Notes: generated by a model from the sequence alone, not told the origin. A stretch of 64,000 nt of DNA from Hyphomonadaceae bacterium (GCA_028285145.1 JANQQC010000016.1:1-64000), one strand, 5' to 3'; counted from the stretch's first letter, positions 42,940 through 52,391 are shown. Numbers and translations: made by a program.

Positions 42940-43877
42940 TACGGCTGACCATTGCCATACCGTCAAAGGGGCGGCTCAAGGACAATGCAGAGGCGTGGCT
43001 GAAGCGATGTGGCTTCACGCTCAAGCAGAAGGGTGGCGCGCGGGGCTATCAGGGTGAGATTTCCGGGCTCGATGCGGATGTGATGCTGCTGTCTGCGCGG
43101 GAGATTGCGTTGGGCCTGATCGCCGGGGACATCCATATCGGTATTACCGGGCAGGATCTTCTGCATGATCTGTCCTCTTCGGTCGACGCCGATGTCGCCG
43201 CGATCCGCCGGCTCGGCTTTGGGGGCGCGAACGTGGTAGTTGCCACGCCCAAGGCCTGGCTTGATGTCTCGACCATGGCAGACCTTGAGGCAGCGGCGGC
43301 GTTGTTCCGCCAGCGGCACGGTCGGCGCCTTCGGGTTGCGACCAAGTATCTGCGGCTGACGCGGGACTTCTTCGCCAGCCGTTCGGTTGGCGAGTACCGG
43401 ATTGTTGAGAGCGCCGGGGCGACCGAGGCCGCGCCGGCGTCAGGAGCGGCCGATGTGATCGTCGATATTACGTCCACGGGTGCAACGCTTGAGGCCAATG
43501 GGCTGAAAGTGCTGGACGATGGGTTGATCCTTGCAAGCGAAGCTGTGCTGGCCGGGGCCCTCAAGGCGGATTGGAGCGAGGCAGCGACTGCTGCCCTTAC
43601 CAAACTGCTCAATGCCGCCGAGGCGCGGGCAGCGGCCGACTCGCGCCGGGTTCTGTCTGCAAACGGATCGATTCCCGATTCGCTCATCGGTGAATTTGCT
43701 TTGGAACGCCTGTCCGAAACGCGGGTGATTTGCGAACGAGGCAACGCAGGCGCGGCTGCGGACGCGATGGCGCAGGCCGGGCTTGGCCCAATCACTGTGG
43801 GCGAACCGGACTTCATTTTTGGCAATGAAAACGCGGTTCTTGAAAATTTTCTGCAAAAGACCAAGACAGTTTGTTGA
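42936..43877 (+). CDS. hisG: ATP phosphoribosyltransferase, short form
   Basis: A 313-residue enzyme catalysing the first step of histidine synthesis from ATP and PRPP. Visible parts include AIPSKGRL at the start, GEISGLDADVMLL, DIHIGITGQDLL and the PRPP loop ADVIVDITSTGATLEANGL. It lacks the C-terminal regulatory ACT-like domain of the long form, in keeping with the adjacent hisZ. An intrinsic terminator follows. Confidence 0.95.
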   Translation: MIRLTIAIPSKGRLKDNAEAWLKRCGFTLKQKGGARGYQGEISGLDADVMLLSAREIALGLIAGDIHIGITGQDLLHDLSSSVDADVAAIRRLGFGGANVVVATPKAWLDVSTMADLEAAAALFRQRHGRRLRVATKYLRLTRDFFASRSVGEYRIVESAGATEAAPASGAADVIVDITSTGATLEANGLKVLDDGLILASEAVLAGALKADWSEAATAALTKLLNAAEARAAADSRRVLSANGSIPDSLIGEFALERLSETRVICERGNAGAAADAMAQAGLGPITVGEPDFIFGNENAVLENFLQKTKTVC

Positions 43878-43940
43878 CAAATGTCTGACTTTGCGGCCAA
43901 TTGACACGGCAAGTTTCTGGGAGGAAACGCTGCATACGGG

Positions 43941-43974
43941 GAAAAAGCGTGGCGACAAGCCACGCTTTTTCTTT
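43941..43974 (+). terminator. intrinsic terminator of hisS-hisZ-hisG operon
   Basis: A perfect 12-base stem GAAAAAGCGTGG/CCACGCTTTTTC with a 7-base loop, ending in TTTTTCTTT. Confidence 0.92.
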
Positions 43975-44092
43975 GTGAGCGCAAGATTATTCCAAAATGG
44001 CAAAACGTCAGGCGGTCCGCAACGACGGCTCAGAGGTGAGGTTGGGGGCGTTGAGGTGACGCCGCCACGTCCCGACCTGACTTAATGATTAT

Positions 44093-44108
44093 CAATAAGA
44101 CTTTATTG
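44093..44108. promoter_or_regulatory. AT-rich palindrome upstream of argD
   Basis: CAATAA and TTATTG are perfect arms around GACT, about 160 bases before argD in an AT-rich island. It could be an operator for an arginine or other regulator; no specific match is recognised. Confidence 0.3.
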
Positions 44109-44267
44109 TTTTTCGTCAATCGATAAATCGCAGGTGCTCGTGAAAGTTTGGTAATGTTGCGGAAAGATCATCGATCTGGTGTGCTGCACGCCTGCATGTG
44201 TTGACTTCGCCGATAGCGCTGGCAAAGCGTGTCTGCTTGTTCCCGCCCAGCCAGAGAGGCCTGCGAA

Positions 44268-45458
44268 ATGAGCGATCCGCGCCAGCACATTATGCCTGTT
44301 TACCGTCCGCCGGAGGAAGCGTTCGAACGCGGCGAGGGCGTTCGCCTGATCACGGAAGAGGGAAAATCCTACCTCGACTTCATCGGCGGCATCGCCGTGT
44401 CTTCTCTCGGTCACTCCCATCCAGCGCTGGTCAGTGCGCTGAAGGATCAGGCCGAGAAGCTCTGGCACACCTCCAATATGTTTCGTGTCCCCGCTGGTGA
44501 GCAACTTGCCGAGAAGATGTGCGCGCGGACATTTGCCGACCGCGTTTTCTTCACCAACTCCGGCACGGAGGCCGTCGAAGCAGCCATCAAAACGGCGCGC
44601 AAATATCACTGGTCGAAGGGCGATGAAGACCGGTTTGAGATCGTCACCTTTACGGGCGCGTTTCATGGCCGGTCTCTGGGCGCGATCAATGCTGGCGGCA
44701 ATCCGAAATACCTTGAGGGCTTTGGTCCGGCGCTTCCCGGCTTCACGCAGATCGAGTGGGGTGACCATGATGCGCTGGATGCTGCCGTCACAAACAAGAC
44801 GGCCGCCGTTTTTGTCGAACCTGTTCAGGGTGAGGGCGGTGTGCGCGCCATGCCTGAGCAGTGCCTCACTGGCCTGCGCAAGCTTTGCGATGAGCGTGGC
44901 GCGCTGCTGATCTATGACGAGGTTCAGTGCGGCATGGGACGGACAGGACAACTCTTTGCCCACGAATGGGCAGAGAACGCCGCGCCGGACATCATGTGCG
45001 TGGCCAAGGGCGTCGGCGGGGGCTTTCCTTTCGGAGCGTGCCTGACGACGGAAGAGACAGGGGTGGTGATGCAACCCGGCTCTCATGGATCAACCTATGG
45101 CGGCAATCCGCTGGCCATGGCTGTCGGCAATGCCGTCTGGGACATCATTGCGGATGATGACTTCCTGGCGCAGGTGCGCCGCGTATCCGGCACGGTTGCA
45201 CAAGGCCTGAAATCGATTGCGGACAGTCATCCGGACAAGGTGGATGGCGTCACCGGCAAAGGCCTCTTGACGGGCATACAGCTGAAAGCGTTGCCAAAGC
45301 CGGTTCAGAATGCGTGTCGGGAGCATGGCCTGCTGGTCGGTGTCGCTGGCAACAACGTGCTGCGTCTCGCACCGCCGCTGACCATCAGCGATGAAGATGT
45401 GCGCGAAGCTGTCGGCGTGATCGACAGCGCGCTCAGCGAATGGACGATAGAGGAATGA
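44268..45458 (+). CDS. argD: acetylornithine aminotransferase
   Basis: A 396-residue PLP-dependent class III aminotransferase. The PLP Lys is 247 (CVAKGVGGG), the cofactor Asp 217 (LIYDEVQCG), and the phosphate-binding GT is in [10 protein letters not shown]. It converts N-acetylglutamate semialdehyde to acetylornithine. ATG 44268 starts at the usual ArgD N-terminus; an upstream in-frame start lacks family content. It is coupled to argF by an ATGA overlap. Confidence 0.93.
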   Translation: MSDPRQHIMPVYRPPEEAFERGEGVRLITEEGKSYLDFIGGIAVSSLGHSHPALVSALKDQAEKLWHTSNMFRVPAGEQLAEKMCARTFADRVFFTNSGTEAVEAAIKTARKYHWSKGDEDRFEIVTFTGAFHGRSLGAINAGGNPKYLEGFGPALPGFTQIEWGDHDALDAAVTNKTAAVFVEPVQGEGGVRAMPEQCLTGLRKLCDERGALLIYDEVQCGMGRTGQLFAHEWAENAAPDIMCVAKGVGGGFPFGACLTTEETGVVMQPGSHGSTYGGNPLAMAVGNAVWDIIADDDFLAQVRRVSGTVAQGLKSIADSHPDKVDGVTGKGLLTGIQLKALPKPVQNACREHGLLVGVAGNNVLRLAPPLTISDEDVREAVGVIDSALSEWTIEE

Positions 45459-46381
45459 CCCTTCGCCACTTTCTCGACTTCTGGTCGATTGAGGCGTCGG
45501 AGCTGAGAACGATCCTCGACGAGGCGAAGCGGATGAAGGCGGCACGCGCCGGCTGGCCGAAAGGTCGTGTCGATGAGAGCGCGCCGCTTGCCGGTCATGC
45601 GCTCGCGATGATTTTCGAAAAATCGTCGACGCGAACACGCTTCTCCTTCGACATGGGGATGCGCCAGTTGGGTGGTGAGACGATTGTGGCTTCAAGCGGC
45701 GACATGCAACTCGGGCGAGGGGAGACGGTGGAGGACACTGCGCGCGTGCTCTCTCGTTTTGTCGATATCGTCATGATCCGCGCGAACAGTCATGGCGATG
45801 TGGAAGCATTCGCTGAGGCTGCCACGATCCCTGTCATCAATGGTCTGACTGACCAGTCCCATCCCTGTCAGATCATGGCAGACCTTCAGACGCTTGAAGA
45901 GCATGGCCTTGATCTGAAGGGTGCGCGCTTGGCCTGGGTGGGCGATGGCAACAATGTTTGCACAAGCTTCATTCAGGCAGCCCCAAAATTCGGCTTCTCG
46001 CTCGCGATTGGCACACCGGGTCGGTATGCGCCAGATGAAGACGCTGTGGAGATGGCGCGCGATCTTCAGGGGCGAATTGATCTCTATGACAGCGCGGAAG
46101 AAGCGGTAGCCGGAGCGGATGTCGTGATCGCCGACACGTTTGTGTCCATGGGCGATGCAGACGCCGAGGACCGGCTGAAAACACTCGACCCGTTTGCCGT
46201 CACCGAAGACCTAATGAGCCTTGCGGCGAAGGAAGCGGTCTTTCTGCACTGTCTGCCGGCTCATCGGGGCGAAGAGGTCGACGCGGAAGTGATCGACGGC
46301 CCGCAATCGCTTGTCTTTGATGAGGCCGAAAACCGGCTGCACGCACAGAAGGCCATCCTGCGTTGGTGTCTCAATGCTTGA
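45455..46381 (+). CDS. argF: ornithine carbamoyltransferase
   Basis: A 308-residue enzyme with the carbamoyl-phosphate site STRTR (58-62), HPCQIMADL in the middle and the ornithine-binding region [11 protein letters not shown] near the end. It makes citrulline from ornithine. Translation is coupled to argD. In many alphaproteobacteria hslO follows argF directly; here hslO is about 6.7 kb away. Confidence 0.95.
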   Translation: MTLRHFLDFWSIEASELRTILDEAKRMKAARAGWPKGRVDESAPLAGHALAMIFEKSSTRTRFSFDMGMRQLGGETIVASSGDMQLGRGETVEDTARVLSRFVDIVMIRANSHGDVEAFAEAATIPVINGLTDQSHPCQIMADLQTLEEHGLDLKGARLAWVGDGNNVCTSFIQAAPKFGFSLAIGTPGRYAPDEDAVEMARDLQGRIDLYDSAEEAVAGADVVIADTFVSMGDADAEDRLKTLDPFAVTEDLMSLAAKEAVFLHCLPAHRGEEVDAEVIDGPQSLVFDEAENRLHAQKAILRWCLNA

Positions 46382-46424
46382 AGCTTGCTGATGCGGCAGC
46401 GCGAATCCGAGCTATAAACGTGTC

Positions 46425-46856
46425 ATGTTTGAAAACATTCAGTCCTGGTCTGCCTCGATTGCCGCGCTTCTGATCGGCGTCGGCATTGGCGCGGCTTGGA
46501 TCACTGCCGTGGCCTCCCCCAATTGTTCCTATGACCGGCTCGATTCCTCGCGCGCAGATGGGCATGTCCGCGAACTGCTGAAACGCAATGCCGCGTCCAC
46601 CTCCGCCATTCTGCTGGCCGGTGCCGCGTTTGCCATGCTGGGCGGAGCGGTGGGGGCCGCAGTTCTGAGCGCACTCGCTTCAATCGGTTTCTTCTCAAAC
46701 CGCTGGACGCTGTCGCCGGCCAAGTCACGCGAAGTGGCTCCCGGCATCAAGAAGCGCGCGAGCAAGAAAGGCCAACGCGTCGTTGCCGTCAGCCTGACCT
46801 TGATGTTCACCGCCGCTGCTGCGGTTGCCGGCGTGCTTGCCGTGTTCAGGGTATGA
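46425..46856 (+). CDS. small membrane protein, unknown function
   Basis: A 143-residue protein with about three hydrophobic helices (about 10-30, 58-88, 118-140) and a basic cytoplasmic loop (KKRASKKGQR). No family is recognised. It sits between argF and the DJ-1/PfpI-like gene, which starts four bases after its stop, so those two are probably cotranscribed. Confidence 0.6.
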   Translation: MFENIQSWSASIAALLIGVGIGAAWITAVASPNCSYDRLDSSRADGHVRELLKRNAASTSAILLAGAAFAMLGGAVGAAVLSALASIGFFSNRWTLSPAKSREVAPGIKKRASKKGQRVVAVSLTLMFTAAAAVAGVLAVFRV

Positions 46857-46860
46857 TCGA

Positions 46861-47520
46861 ATGAAGATCGGCTTCGTCCTCTTCCCACAGGTGACGCAGC
46901 TTGATTTCACCGGTCCGTTGCAAGTGCTCCATCGCCTTCCCGGCGCAGAGACCTCCATCATTGCCGAAACACCCGCGCCTTTGCCCAGTGATTGCGGGCT
47001 TGATCTTGTCCCAACGCATACATTCGAGACCGCGCCTGCGCTCGACATGATCTGCGTGCCGGGTGGCGGCGGGGTCGCGCCTGCGCTGAGCAACCCGGCT
47101 CTGATCGACTTCATCCGGGAACAGGGGAGCAGCGCCGATTATGTCTCGTCGGTCTGCACCGGGGCCTTCCTTCTCGGACGGGCTGGGCTTCTTGAGGGGA
47201 AGAAAGCCACAACGCATTGGGCGTATACACGCCTGCTCGACAAGGTTGGCGCGATCTACACGCCTGGCCGTGTCGTGAGAGATGGAAACCGGTTTACCGG
47301 GGGTGGTGTCACCGCCGGGATTGATTTCGCGCTCACTATTGCGGCGGAGATCTCCGGTGATCTCGTCGCCCGCTCAATTCAGCTGGCCATCGAGTACGAT
47401 CCCGACCCGCCTTTCAGATCCGGGCATCCGGATGTGGCCGGGCCAGATCATGTCGCACGGATGAAGTCAGCCGTTTACGACCGCAATGCACAGATGATGT
47501 CGGAGGCGTTGGACGCCTAG
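46861..47520 (+). CDS. DJ-1/PfpI family protein, isonitrile hydratase-like
   Basis: A 219-residue glutamine-amidotransferase-fold protein. The nucleophile elbow is VSSVCTGAFLLGRAGLL (reactive Cys near 100), followed by KKATTHW, as in isonitrile hydratase InhA and the ThiJ-like AraC-domain proteins without the DNA-binding part. Activity is not certain. ATG 46861 begins the family N-terminus. It converges with the small membrane protein on the other strand. Confidence 0.83.
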   Translation: MKIGFVLFPQVTQLDFTGPLQVLHRLPGAETSIIAETPAPLPSDCGLDLVPTHTFETAPALDMICVPGGGGVAPALSNPALIDFIREQGSSADYVSSVCTGAFLLGRAGLLEGKKATTHWAYTRLLDKVGAIYTPGRVVRDGNRFTGGGVTAGIDFALTIAAEISGDLVARSIQLAIEYDPDPPFRSGHPDVAGPDHVARMKSAVYDRNAQMMSEALDA

Positions 47521-47903
47521 CGGGCGGGAACCAGCCAGAGCAGCCCCATCTCGTGCAGTTGGCGGAAGGAGTCCGAAGACCGGCGCGCGGCCCGGCGGGC
47601 GATCTCGCCAGCCGACTTCCGATTGACGCTCAGCATCAGCGCACAGGCAGCGACGCCCGGCATGAACAGCCAGAAGACGGCGAAGAAGGACGCAAGGACG
47701 CTCGCCACGAGAACGAAGTAGGCTGCGTAGTCCAGCATACGGACTTTCAGGGCCGCGCCCTCGGCGAATTCATCCAGCAGATTCGGCTCAATGTGGAGGC
47801 GTTCCGCGTCGATCGCGTAAACCTGTCCGGGCGCAGCTTCATACATCACGGTTCGCGTGAGGCGGCCCTCGGCATGAGGATTGGCGACGACTTTCAAGAA
47901 CAT
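47517..47903 (-). CDS. small membrane protein, unknown function
   Basis: A 128-residue protein. An N-terminal soluble part (about 1-55) precedes a hydrophobic region (about 56-92, one or two helices) and a basic tail. No family is recognised. It overlaps the end of the PfpI-like gene by four bases. A good ribosome site (AGGGAGG) precedes the start. Confidence 0.55.
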   Translation of the reverse strand: MFLKVVANPHAEGRLTRTVMYEAAPGQVYAIDAERLHIEPNLLDEFAEGAALKVRMLDYAAYFVLVASVLASFFAVFWLFMPGVAACALMLSVNRKSAGEIARRAARRSSDSFRQLHEMGLLWLVPAR

Positions 47904-47997
47904 GGCAGTTCCTCCCTGTGCGGAGAGAAATTACGCCATGCCTGTAAAGTCTGAGTGAAACCGCGCCTGAAATTCCTGCGGCGCGGTTAGGATCGCG

Positions 47998-48678
47998 TTA
48001 GCTTTCGAAGTTGCGGAAGACATCTGCCGCAGAGACGTCTCCGGCACCCTTCTCGTCCTCCTCCGCCGCTGGTGGCGTCTCGGCCAGCGTGTCTTCGAGT
48101 GGCGCAAGACCGGGGCCTTCGCCGGATGCGGCGCGTTCTTCTTCCATCTTGCGGCGCTTGGAAGCGGCCTTGGCGATCACTTCATCAAGCTCGATCTGAG
48201 AGCACAGGCCCAGCGTCACCGGGTCAACCGGTTTGATGTTCTGGGAGTTCCAGTGCTCCTTGTTGCGGACATTGTTGATCGTCGTCTTGGTCGTGCCGAT
48301 CAGTTTGGAGATTTGCGGGTCAGCAACTTCAGGGTGATTTCGGATGAACCAGGCAATGGCGTCCGGCTTGTCGGCACGGCGAACGACCGGGGTGTAACGC
48401 GCGCCCTTGCGGGGCGGCTGCGGGATGTGCGCGATCTTCGATTCCTGAACATGCAGCCGGTAATCGGGGTCTTCCTCACCCTTGCGGATCTCTTCGCGTG
48501 TCAGCACGCCGCCCGCAATCGGATCGACGCCGCGCATGTTTTCCGCGACATCACCATCAGCGATCCCCTTGACCTGCAAATGGTGCAGGCCGCAGAAACT
48601 GGCAATCTGGTCAAAGGAGAGCGTGGTGTTATCGATGAGCCAGACGGCGGTCGCCTGCGGCATTAGAATCTCGGCCAT
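47998..48678 (-). CDS. trcR: cell-cycle regulator TrcR (DUF1013)
   Basis: A 226-residue protein of the DUF1013 family, conserved across alphaproteobacteria. The N-terminal part (MPQATAVWLIDNTTLSFDQIASFCGLH) and a central helix-turn-helix-like segment (ADPQISKLIGTTKTTINNV) are diagnostic; the C-terminal third is acidic and low complexity. The family is described as a cell-cycle transcription factor associated with RNA polymerase. AAGGAGA precedes the start, and a GC-rich hairpin (48703-48728) lies just upstream in its leader. Confidence 0.87.
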   Translation of the reverse strand: MAEILMPQATAVWLIDNTTLSFDQIASFCGLHHLQVKGIADGDVAENMRGVDPIAGGVLTREEIRKGEEDPDYRLHVQESKIAHIPQPPRKGARYTPVVRRADKPDAIAWFIRNHPEVADPQISKLIGTTKTTINNVRNKEHWNSQNIKPVDPVTLGLCSQIELDEVIAKAASKRRKMEEERAASGEGPGLAPLEDTLAETPPAAEEDEKGAGDVSAADVFRNFES

Positions 48679-48702
48679 TGGAAAGGTCTCCTTGAAACGC
48701 TT

Positions 48703-48728
48703 CCGCCCGGCTCTTTCGAACCGGGCGG
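48703..48728 (-). promoter_or_regulatory. hairpin in trcR leader
   Basis: CCGCCCGG and CCGGGCGG are perfect 8-base arms around a 10-base loop, about 25 bases upstream of the trcR start codon. It is likely transcribed and could affect translation; it is not followed by a T tract. Confidence 0.45.
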
Positions 48729-48735
48729 TCAGGCG

Positions 48736-48747
48736 TTCACATGTGAA
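48736..48747. promoter_or_regulatory. 12-base palindrome between divergent genes
   Basis: TTCACATGTGAA is a perfect palindrome midway between the trcR leader and the DUF4345 gene. The symmetry fits an operator, but the matching regulator is unknown. Confidence 0.4.
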
Positions 48748-48774
48748 TGCTTGATCTGTAGGCTATATAGACCC

Positions 48775-49290
48775 ATGCGCCCTTTGAGAAAACCCCGCCT
48801 TTTCCTGCCGATCTGGCCGCTGCATTTCCAGCGAATCCGCAAGGCGCGCAAGCGTGTCGAGGCGGCCCGGCCAGCCATGCGGATGCTGCAGGCTTTGCTG
48901 ATCGGATTTGGTGGTGCGATGAGCCTTGCGGCGATTGGAAATTTCTTCCTTGGCCCGGCAGATATGGCCCGGGCCATGGAGCGCGCCTACATCTGGGCGA
49001 GCGGCGATCCACATTGCCTGACGGCTTTCTATCCGGCCGGCGCGGATGGGACGATCAGGTCCCTCGCGCCACTCTGGATGATTTTCGGAGTTTTCATGGC
49101 CTCGATCGCCTTCGATCTGCGCCGCCGCATCGATTTCGTGCCGATTCTGGCGAGCATTGTCTTTGTCGGCGGGGTGGGGCGGGCCCTGTCCTATGTCGAT
49201 GTCGGCCAGCCGCATCCGGTCTTTCTCGCGCTGCTCGCCGTTGAGCTCGGTGTCCCAGCGCTGATGATGGCGCTCTGGTCCCGGGCGTGA
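48775..49290 (+). CDS. DUF4345-family membrane protein
   Basis: A 171-residue protein with four hydrophobic helices (about 35-55, 88-108, 113-131, 143-165). The latter part matches the DUF4345 pattern, with LAPLWMIFGVFM and RALSYVDVGQPHP. No ribosome site precedes ATG 48775; a TATATA element at 48764-48769 would start the mRNA at or next to the ATG, so the transcript may be leaderless. ATG 48877 or 48883 is an alternative start nearer the core domain. Confidence 0.65.
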   Translation: MRPLRKPRLFLPIWPLHFQRIRKARKRVEAARPAMRMLQALLIGFGGAMSLAAIGNFFLGPADMARAMERAYIWASGDPHCLTAFYPAGADGTIRSLAPLWMIFGVFMASIAFDLRRRIDFVPILASIVFVGGVGRALSYVDVGQPHPVFLALLAVELGVPALMMALWSRA

Positions 49291-49358
49291 CGCCGCGTTA
49301 GGCTTCTCAGTCGGACGCTGAGCGTTACACCTTAGTTTTCGCGGCGACCAGGTAAGGG

Positions 49359-50411
49359 ATGGGGATGTTGAAACGTGGGCTTTTGATTGGGCTGCTTCTG
49401 ATCGTGATTGTTGGTGTCGTAACCTCGCTCGTGGTCACACGCGACGGAAAAGCTGTGACCGTAGAAGGCGACGGCTCGACCGTCCTCGATGCCGGAACCT
49501 TCGAAGCCTTTCCGTTACCCGATTACGCCAGCCGGTTTTTGACCGACGACTATAAGAGCTATCTCGTTGAGCTAGAGCCTGGGATCAAAATCCATGTGCT
49601 GGAAGTCGGGTCCGGCTATCCGGTCTACATGCAGCACGGCAATCCGACTTCGGGGTTCCTCTACCGGAAAGTCGCCGAAGAATTGCCGACCGATCAACTT
49701 CGTCTGATCATGCCGACCATGGTTGGCCTCGGTTTCTCGAGCAAGGTTCCCGCGAGCCAGCACACACTGGACAACCACATACGCTGGATGAACACCGTCC
49801 TCGTGCAACTGGACCTTACCGAGCTGGTTTATGTCGGTCAGGACTGGGGCGGACCGGTCGGCATGGGCGCACTCGCGCAGTCTCCCGATCTGCTTCGGGG
49901 GGCAGTCGTGCTGAATACGGGGTTCAACGCTCCGACAGAGCAGAGGGACCTCTCGGCGGTCCATGCCAGGGCCAAGACACCTGTCGTTGGTGAACTCATG
50001 CTGGAGGTCTTCGTTTCAATTTTCGATCGCTTACATCAGGCGCAGGGTGATCCGGCTTCGATCCCAGAAGATGTCGCCGATCTCTACGGCAAACCCGTCC
50101 AGGAGAGTGGCAATGCGAAAGCACCGCTTGCGCTGATGCGCATGGTGGCCGATGGCCCCGATCATCCAAGCGCGCCGCAAATGGTGGAAATCGAAAACTA
50201 TGTTCAGTCGCTCGACATCCCGGCTGAAATCGTCTGGGGCATGAACGATCCCATCCTCGGCCCTGCATTGCCGATCATGAAGCAGAACTTCCCTGAGGCA
50301 GATGTCGTCGAGACCGAAGCCGGTCACTTCCTGCAAGAAGAGGTTCCGGCTGAAATTGCCGCCGCAGTGCTACGCGTGATCGACCAGGTTCAGGCCTCAA
50401 CACAAGATTAG
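49359..50411 (+). CDS. membrane-anchored haloalkane dehalogenase-like hydrolase
   Basis: A 350-residue protein. An N-terminal membrane helix (about 5-26) anchors a periplasmic alpha/beta-hydrolase domain. The nucleophile elbow is VGQDWGGP with Asp 162 in place of Ser, and Trp 163; Asn 95 lies in HGNP; Asp 297 (GMNDPILG) and His 323 (AGHFLQE) complete the catalytic set. These are the residues expected of haloalkane dehalogenases of the type with the acid after strand 7. Halide release has not been shown. Related epoxide hydrolases remain possible. AGG before ATG 49359 gives weak start support; ATG 49365 is the alternative. Confidence 0.78.
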   Translation: MGMLKRGLLIGLLLIVIVGVVTSLVVTRDGKAVTVEGDGSTVLDAGTFEAFPLPDYASRFLTDDYKSYLVELEPGIKIHVLEVGSGYPVYMQHGNPTSGFLYRKVAEELPTDQLRLIMPTMVGLGFSSKVPASQHTLDNHIRWMNTVLVQLDLTELVYVGQDWGGPVGMGALAQSPDLLRGAVVLNTGFNAPTEQRDLSAVHARAKTPVVGELMLEVFVSIFDRLHQAQGDPASIPEDVADLYGKPVQESGNAKAPLALMRMVADGPDHPSAPQMVEIENYVQSLDIPAEIVWGMNDPILGPALPIMKQNFPEADVVETEAGHFLQEEVPAEIAAAVLRVIDQVQASTQD

Positions 50412-50471
50412 AATCGTCGCCGTCACAGTCGGCGGACACACCGAAAATACTGATATTTGGGAGTTACAGTT

Positions 50472-51149
50472 TTGGAATATGAAGACGTCGTTCGTAGTCG
50501 CCGAAGTATACGCGGCTTTATCGACAAGCCCGTACCGAAGGAGCTGATCCGGGAGATCCTCGAAATTGCGATGCGTGCGCCAACCTCGCTGAACAGCCAG
50601 CCCTGGAACTTCTATGTCGTGACCGGCGATGTGCTGGACGCTATCCGCAAGGGCAATGTGGAGCGCAATGTTGCCGGGGTGCCGGATAGCCGCGAGTTCC
50701 GGATGGGCCCGGCCTATGATGGTGTCCATCGCGAGCGCCAGATCGGGATCGCCGTGCAGCTGTTCGAGGCGATGGGCATTGAGCGCCACGACAAGGAAAA
50801 GCGCATGGACTGGGTGCTCCGTGGGTTCCGCCAATTCGACGCCCCGGTCTCCATTGTCATCACCTATGACAAGGCGCTCGCGGGCGGAGACATTCCGCCT
50901 TTCGACTGCGGCGGGGTCGTCAACTGTCTGGTCAACACGGCATGGTCCCGGGGGCTGGGCTGCGTGATCAACAGTCAGGGCATCATGCAGAGCCCGGTCG
51001 TGCGCGAGCACGCGCAGATTCCCGATGATCAGGTCATCCAGACCTGCGTCGCTATGGGCTGGCCTGATGACAGTTTCCCGGCCAATGCCGTGGTGTCCAC
51101 GCGAAAATCCGTGGACGAAGCGGCGACTTTTATCGGCTTTGAGGACTAG
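50472..51149 (+). CDS. nitroreductase-family flavoprotein
   Basis: A 225-residue FMN enzyme with the family start VVRSRRSIRGF and APTSLNSQPWNFYVV, both FMN-binding. It would reduce nitro compounds, quinones or activated alkenes using NAD(P)H. The start is TTG 50472, preceded by GGGAG at eight bases. The haloalkane-dehalogenase-like gene is 60 bases upstream and the quinone oxidoreductase is convergent, forming a possible detoxification neighbourhood. Confidence 0.84.
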   Translation: MEYEDVVRSRRSIRGFIDKPVPKELIREILEIAMRAPTSLNSQPWNFYVVTGDVLDAIRKGNVERNVAGVPDSREFRMGPAYDGVHRERQIGIAVQLFEAMGIERHDKEKRMDWVLRGFRQFDAPVSIVITYDKALAGGDIPPFDCGGVVNCLVNTAWSRGLGCVINSQGIMQSPVVREHAQIPDDQVIQTCVAMGWPDDSFPANAVVSTRKSVDEAATFIGFED

Positions 51150-51159
51150 GCGCGGGCGG

Positions 51160-52134
51160 TCACCGCAGCAGAACAATCTTCCCGATATGACCGCCCGCGG
51201 CCATCTTGGCCTGCGCGGCCTCGGCTTCGGCTATCGGGAAGGTTGAATCGAGGATCGGTTTGATCGTGCCGTTGACGACGGCTGGCCAGAAGTCCCGCTC
51301 CACCGCATCGCGGATGACGCGTTTCTCTTCCTCGAGCCGGGCGCGCAGCGTTGTGCCGGTCAGGATGGCGCGCTTCAGCATCAGCTTCATCAGGTTCAGT
51401 TCGACGACTGGACCATTCTGATAGGCGATGTTGCAGACCCGCCCATTCACTTTGAGGATATCGATGTTCTTCTGAACATAGTCGCCGCCGACCATGTCGA
51501 GGACCACATCCACGCCGCCACGCGTGCTGATCTCCTCCGCAAAGTCCGTCTCCCGATAATTGAAGGCAGCATCCGCGCCAAGATCGGTCGCGACCTTGCA
51601 TTTCTCCGCCGAGCCCGCGGTCGTGTAGATCGCGCCCGCGCCTGCATGTCTGGCCATCTGGATTGCCATCACGCCAATGCCAGACGTGCCGCCATGGCAG
51701 AGAAAGACCTCACTCTCCTGTAGCTGGCAGCGCTGGAAGACATTGGCCCAGACGGTCATCATCGCCTCTGTCAGGCAGGCCGCATCGGCAAAGTCCATCG
51801 TATTGGGTATCGGCAGGACAGAGCCCTCATCGACCGCTGCGAACTCCGCATAGCCGCCGCCAGCCAGCAGCGCGCAGACACGGTCGCCAACTTTCCACCG
51901 GCTGACGCCTGCGCCGACCTCGGTGATGATACCGGCGCATTCAAGCCCCATAATTTCGGAGGCACCGGGCGGGGGAGGGTACATACCTTTGCGCTGGATC
52001 AGGTCGGCCCTGTTGAGGCCAGCGGCTTTCACCTCGATCATCACATCGTTCGCGCGCAGCTCGGGTTTTGGAACCTCGCCCAGCACCAGTGGCGCATCGC
52101 CATCCACCACCACAGCCTGCATGGTCTCGCCCAT
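51160..52134 (-). CDS. NAD(P)H quinone oxidoreductase, PIG3/zeta-crystallin type
   Basis: A 324-residue medium-chain dehydrogenase. The zinc-free PIG3 group is indicated by AGLNRADLIQRKGMYPPPPGASEIMGLECAG. The nucleotide-binding part has HGGTSGIGVMAIQMA and AGSAEKC. It would reduce quinones with NADPH. ATG 52134 follows GAGGGG; ATG 52122 is an in-frame alternative. Confidence 0.88.
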   Translation of the reverse strand: MGETMQAVVVDGDAPLVLGEVPKPELRANDVMIEVKAAGLNRADLIQRKGMYPPPPGASEIMGLECAGIITEVGAGVSRWKVGDRVCALLAGGGYAEFAAVDEGSVLPIPNTMDFADAACLTEAMMTVWANVFQRCQLQESEVFLCHGGTSGIGVMAIQMARHAGAGAIYTTAGSAEKCKVATDLGADAAFNYRETDFAEEISTRGGVDVVLDMVGGDYVQKNIDILKVNGRVCNIAYQNGPVVELNLMKLMLKRAILTGTTLRARLEEEKRVIRDAVERDFWPAVVNGTIKPILDSTFPIAEAEAAQAKMAAGGHIGKIVLLR

Positions 52135-52214
52135 ATCGTAACCCCTCATCTGCTCAGTCTTGATTCCCCGCGCAACATGGCGTTGGCTCGGCGTTCACAC
52201 AATGGAGGCCCCGC

Positions 52215-52391
52215 ATGTTCGAAGAAGCGCCCCGTCCGAAAGCGGACCGCCCGCTGGAAGACATGTCGGTGGAAGAGATCCAGCAGCGGATTGAAGACTT
52301 GAAGGCCGATATCGAAGCCTGCGAAGCTGAATTGCAGAAAAAACAGTCACATATGTCTGCGGCAGACCAGCTTTTTGGATCCGGGGATTAA
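52215..52391 (+). CDS. DUF1192-family small protein
   Basis: A 58-residue soluble protein, MFEEAPRPKADRP, then LEDMSVEEIQQRI with a coiled-coil helix to the end. The sequence fits DUF1192, a short alphaproteobacterial family of unknown role often found next to the rcdA gene. GGAGG lies just upstream of ATG 52215. rcdA starts 60 bases downstream. Confidence 0.78.
   Translation: MFEEAPRPKADRPLEDMSVEEIQQRIEDLKADIEACEAELQKKQSHMSAADQLFGSGD

Larger units (their letters stand above)
43878..44267. other. gene-free stretch between his and arg operons
   Basis: 390 bases with the his-operon terminator at 43941-43974 and an AT-rich segment around 44080-44130 that probably holds the argD promoter. CAATAA-GACT-TTATTG (44093-44108) is a small perfect palindrome within it. 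No gene is visible. Confidence 0.5.

Noticed and set aside
44084-44100. Fur-like box TGATTATCAATA before argD
   Set aside because: Only a partial match to a Fur half site in an AT-rich stretch; chance is a better explanation.
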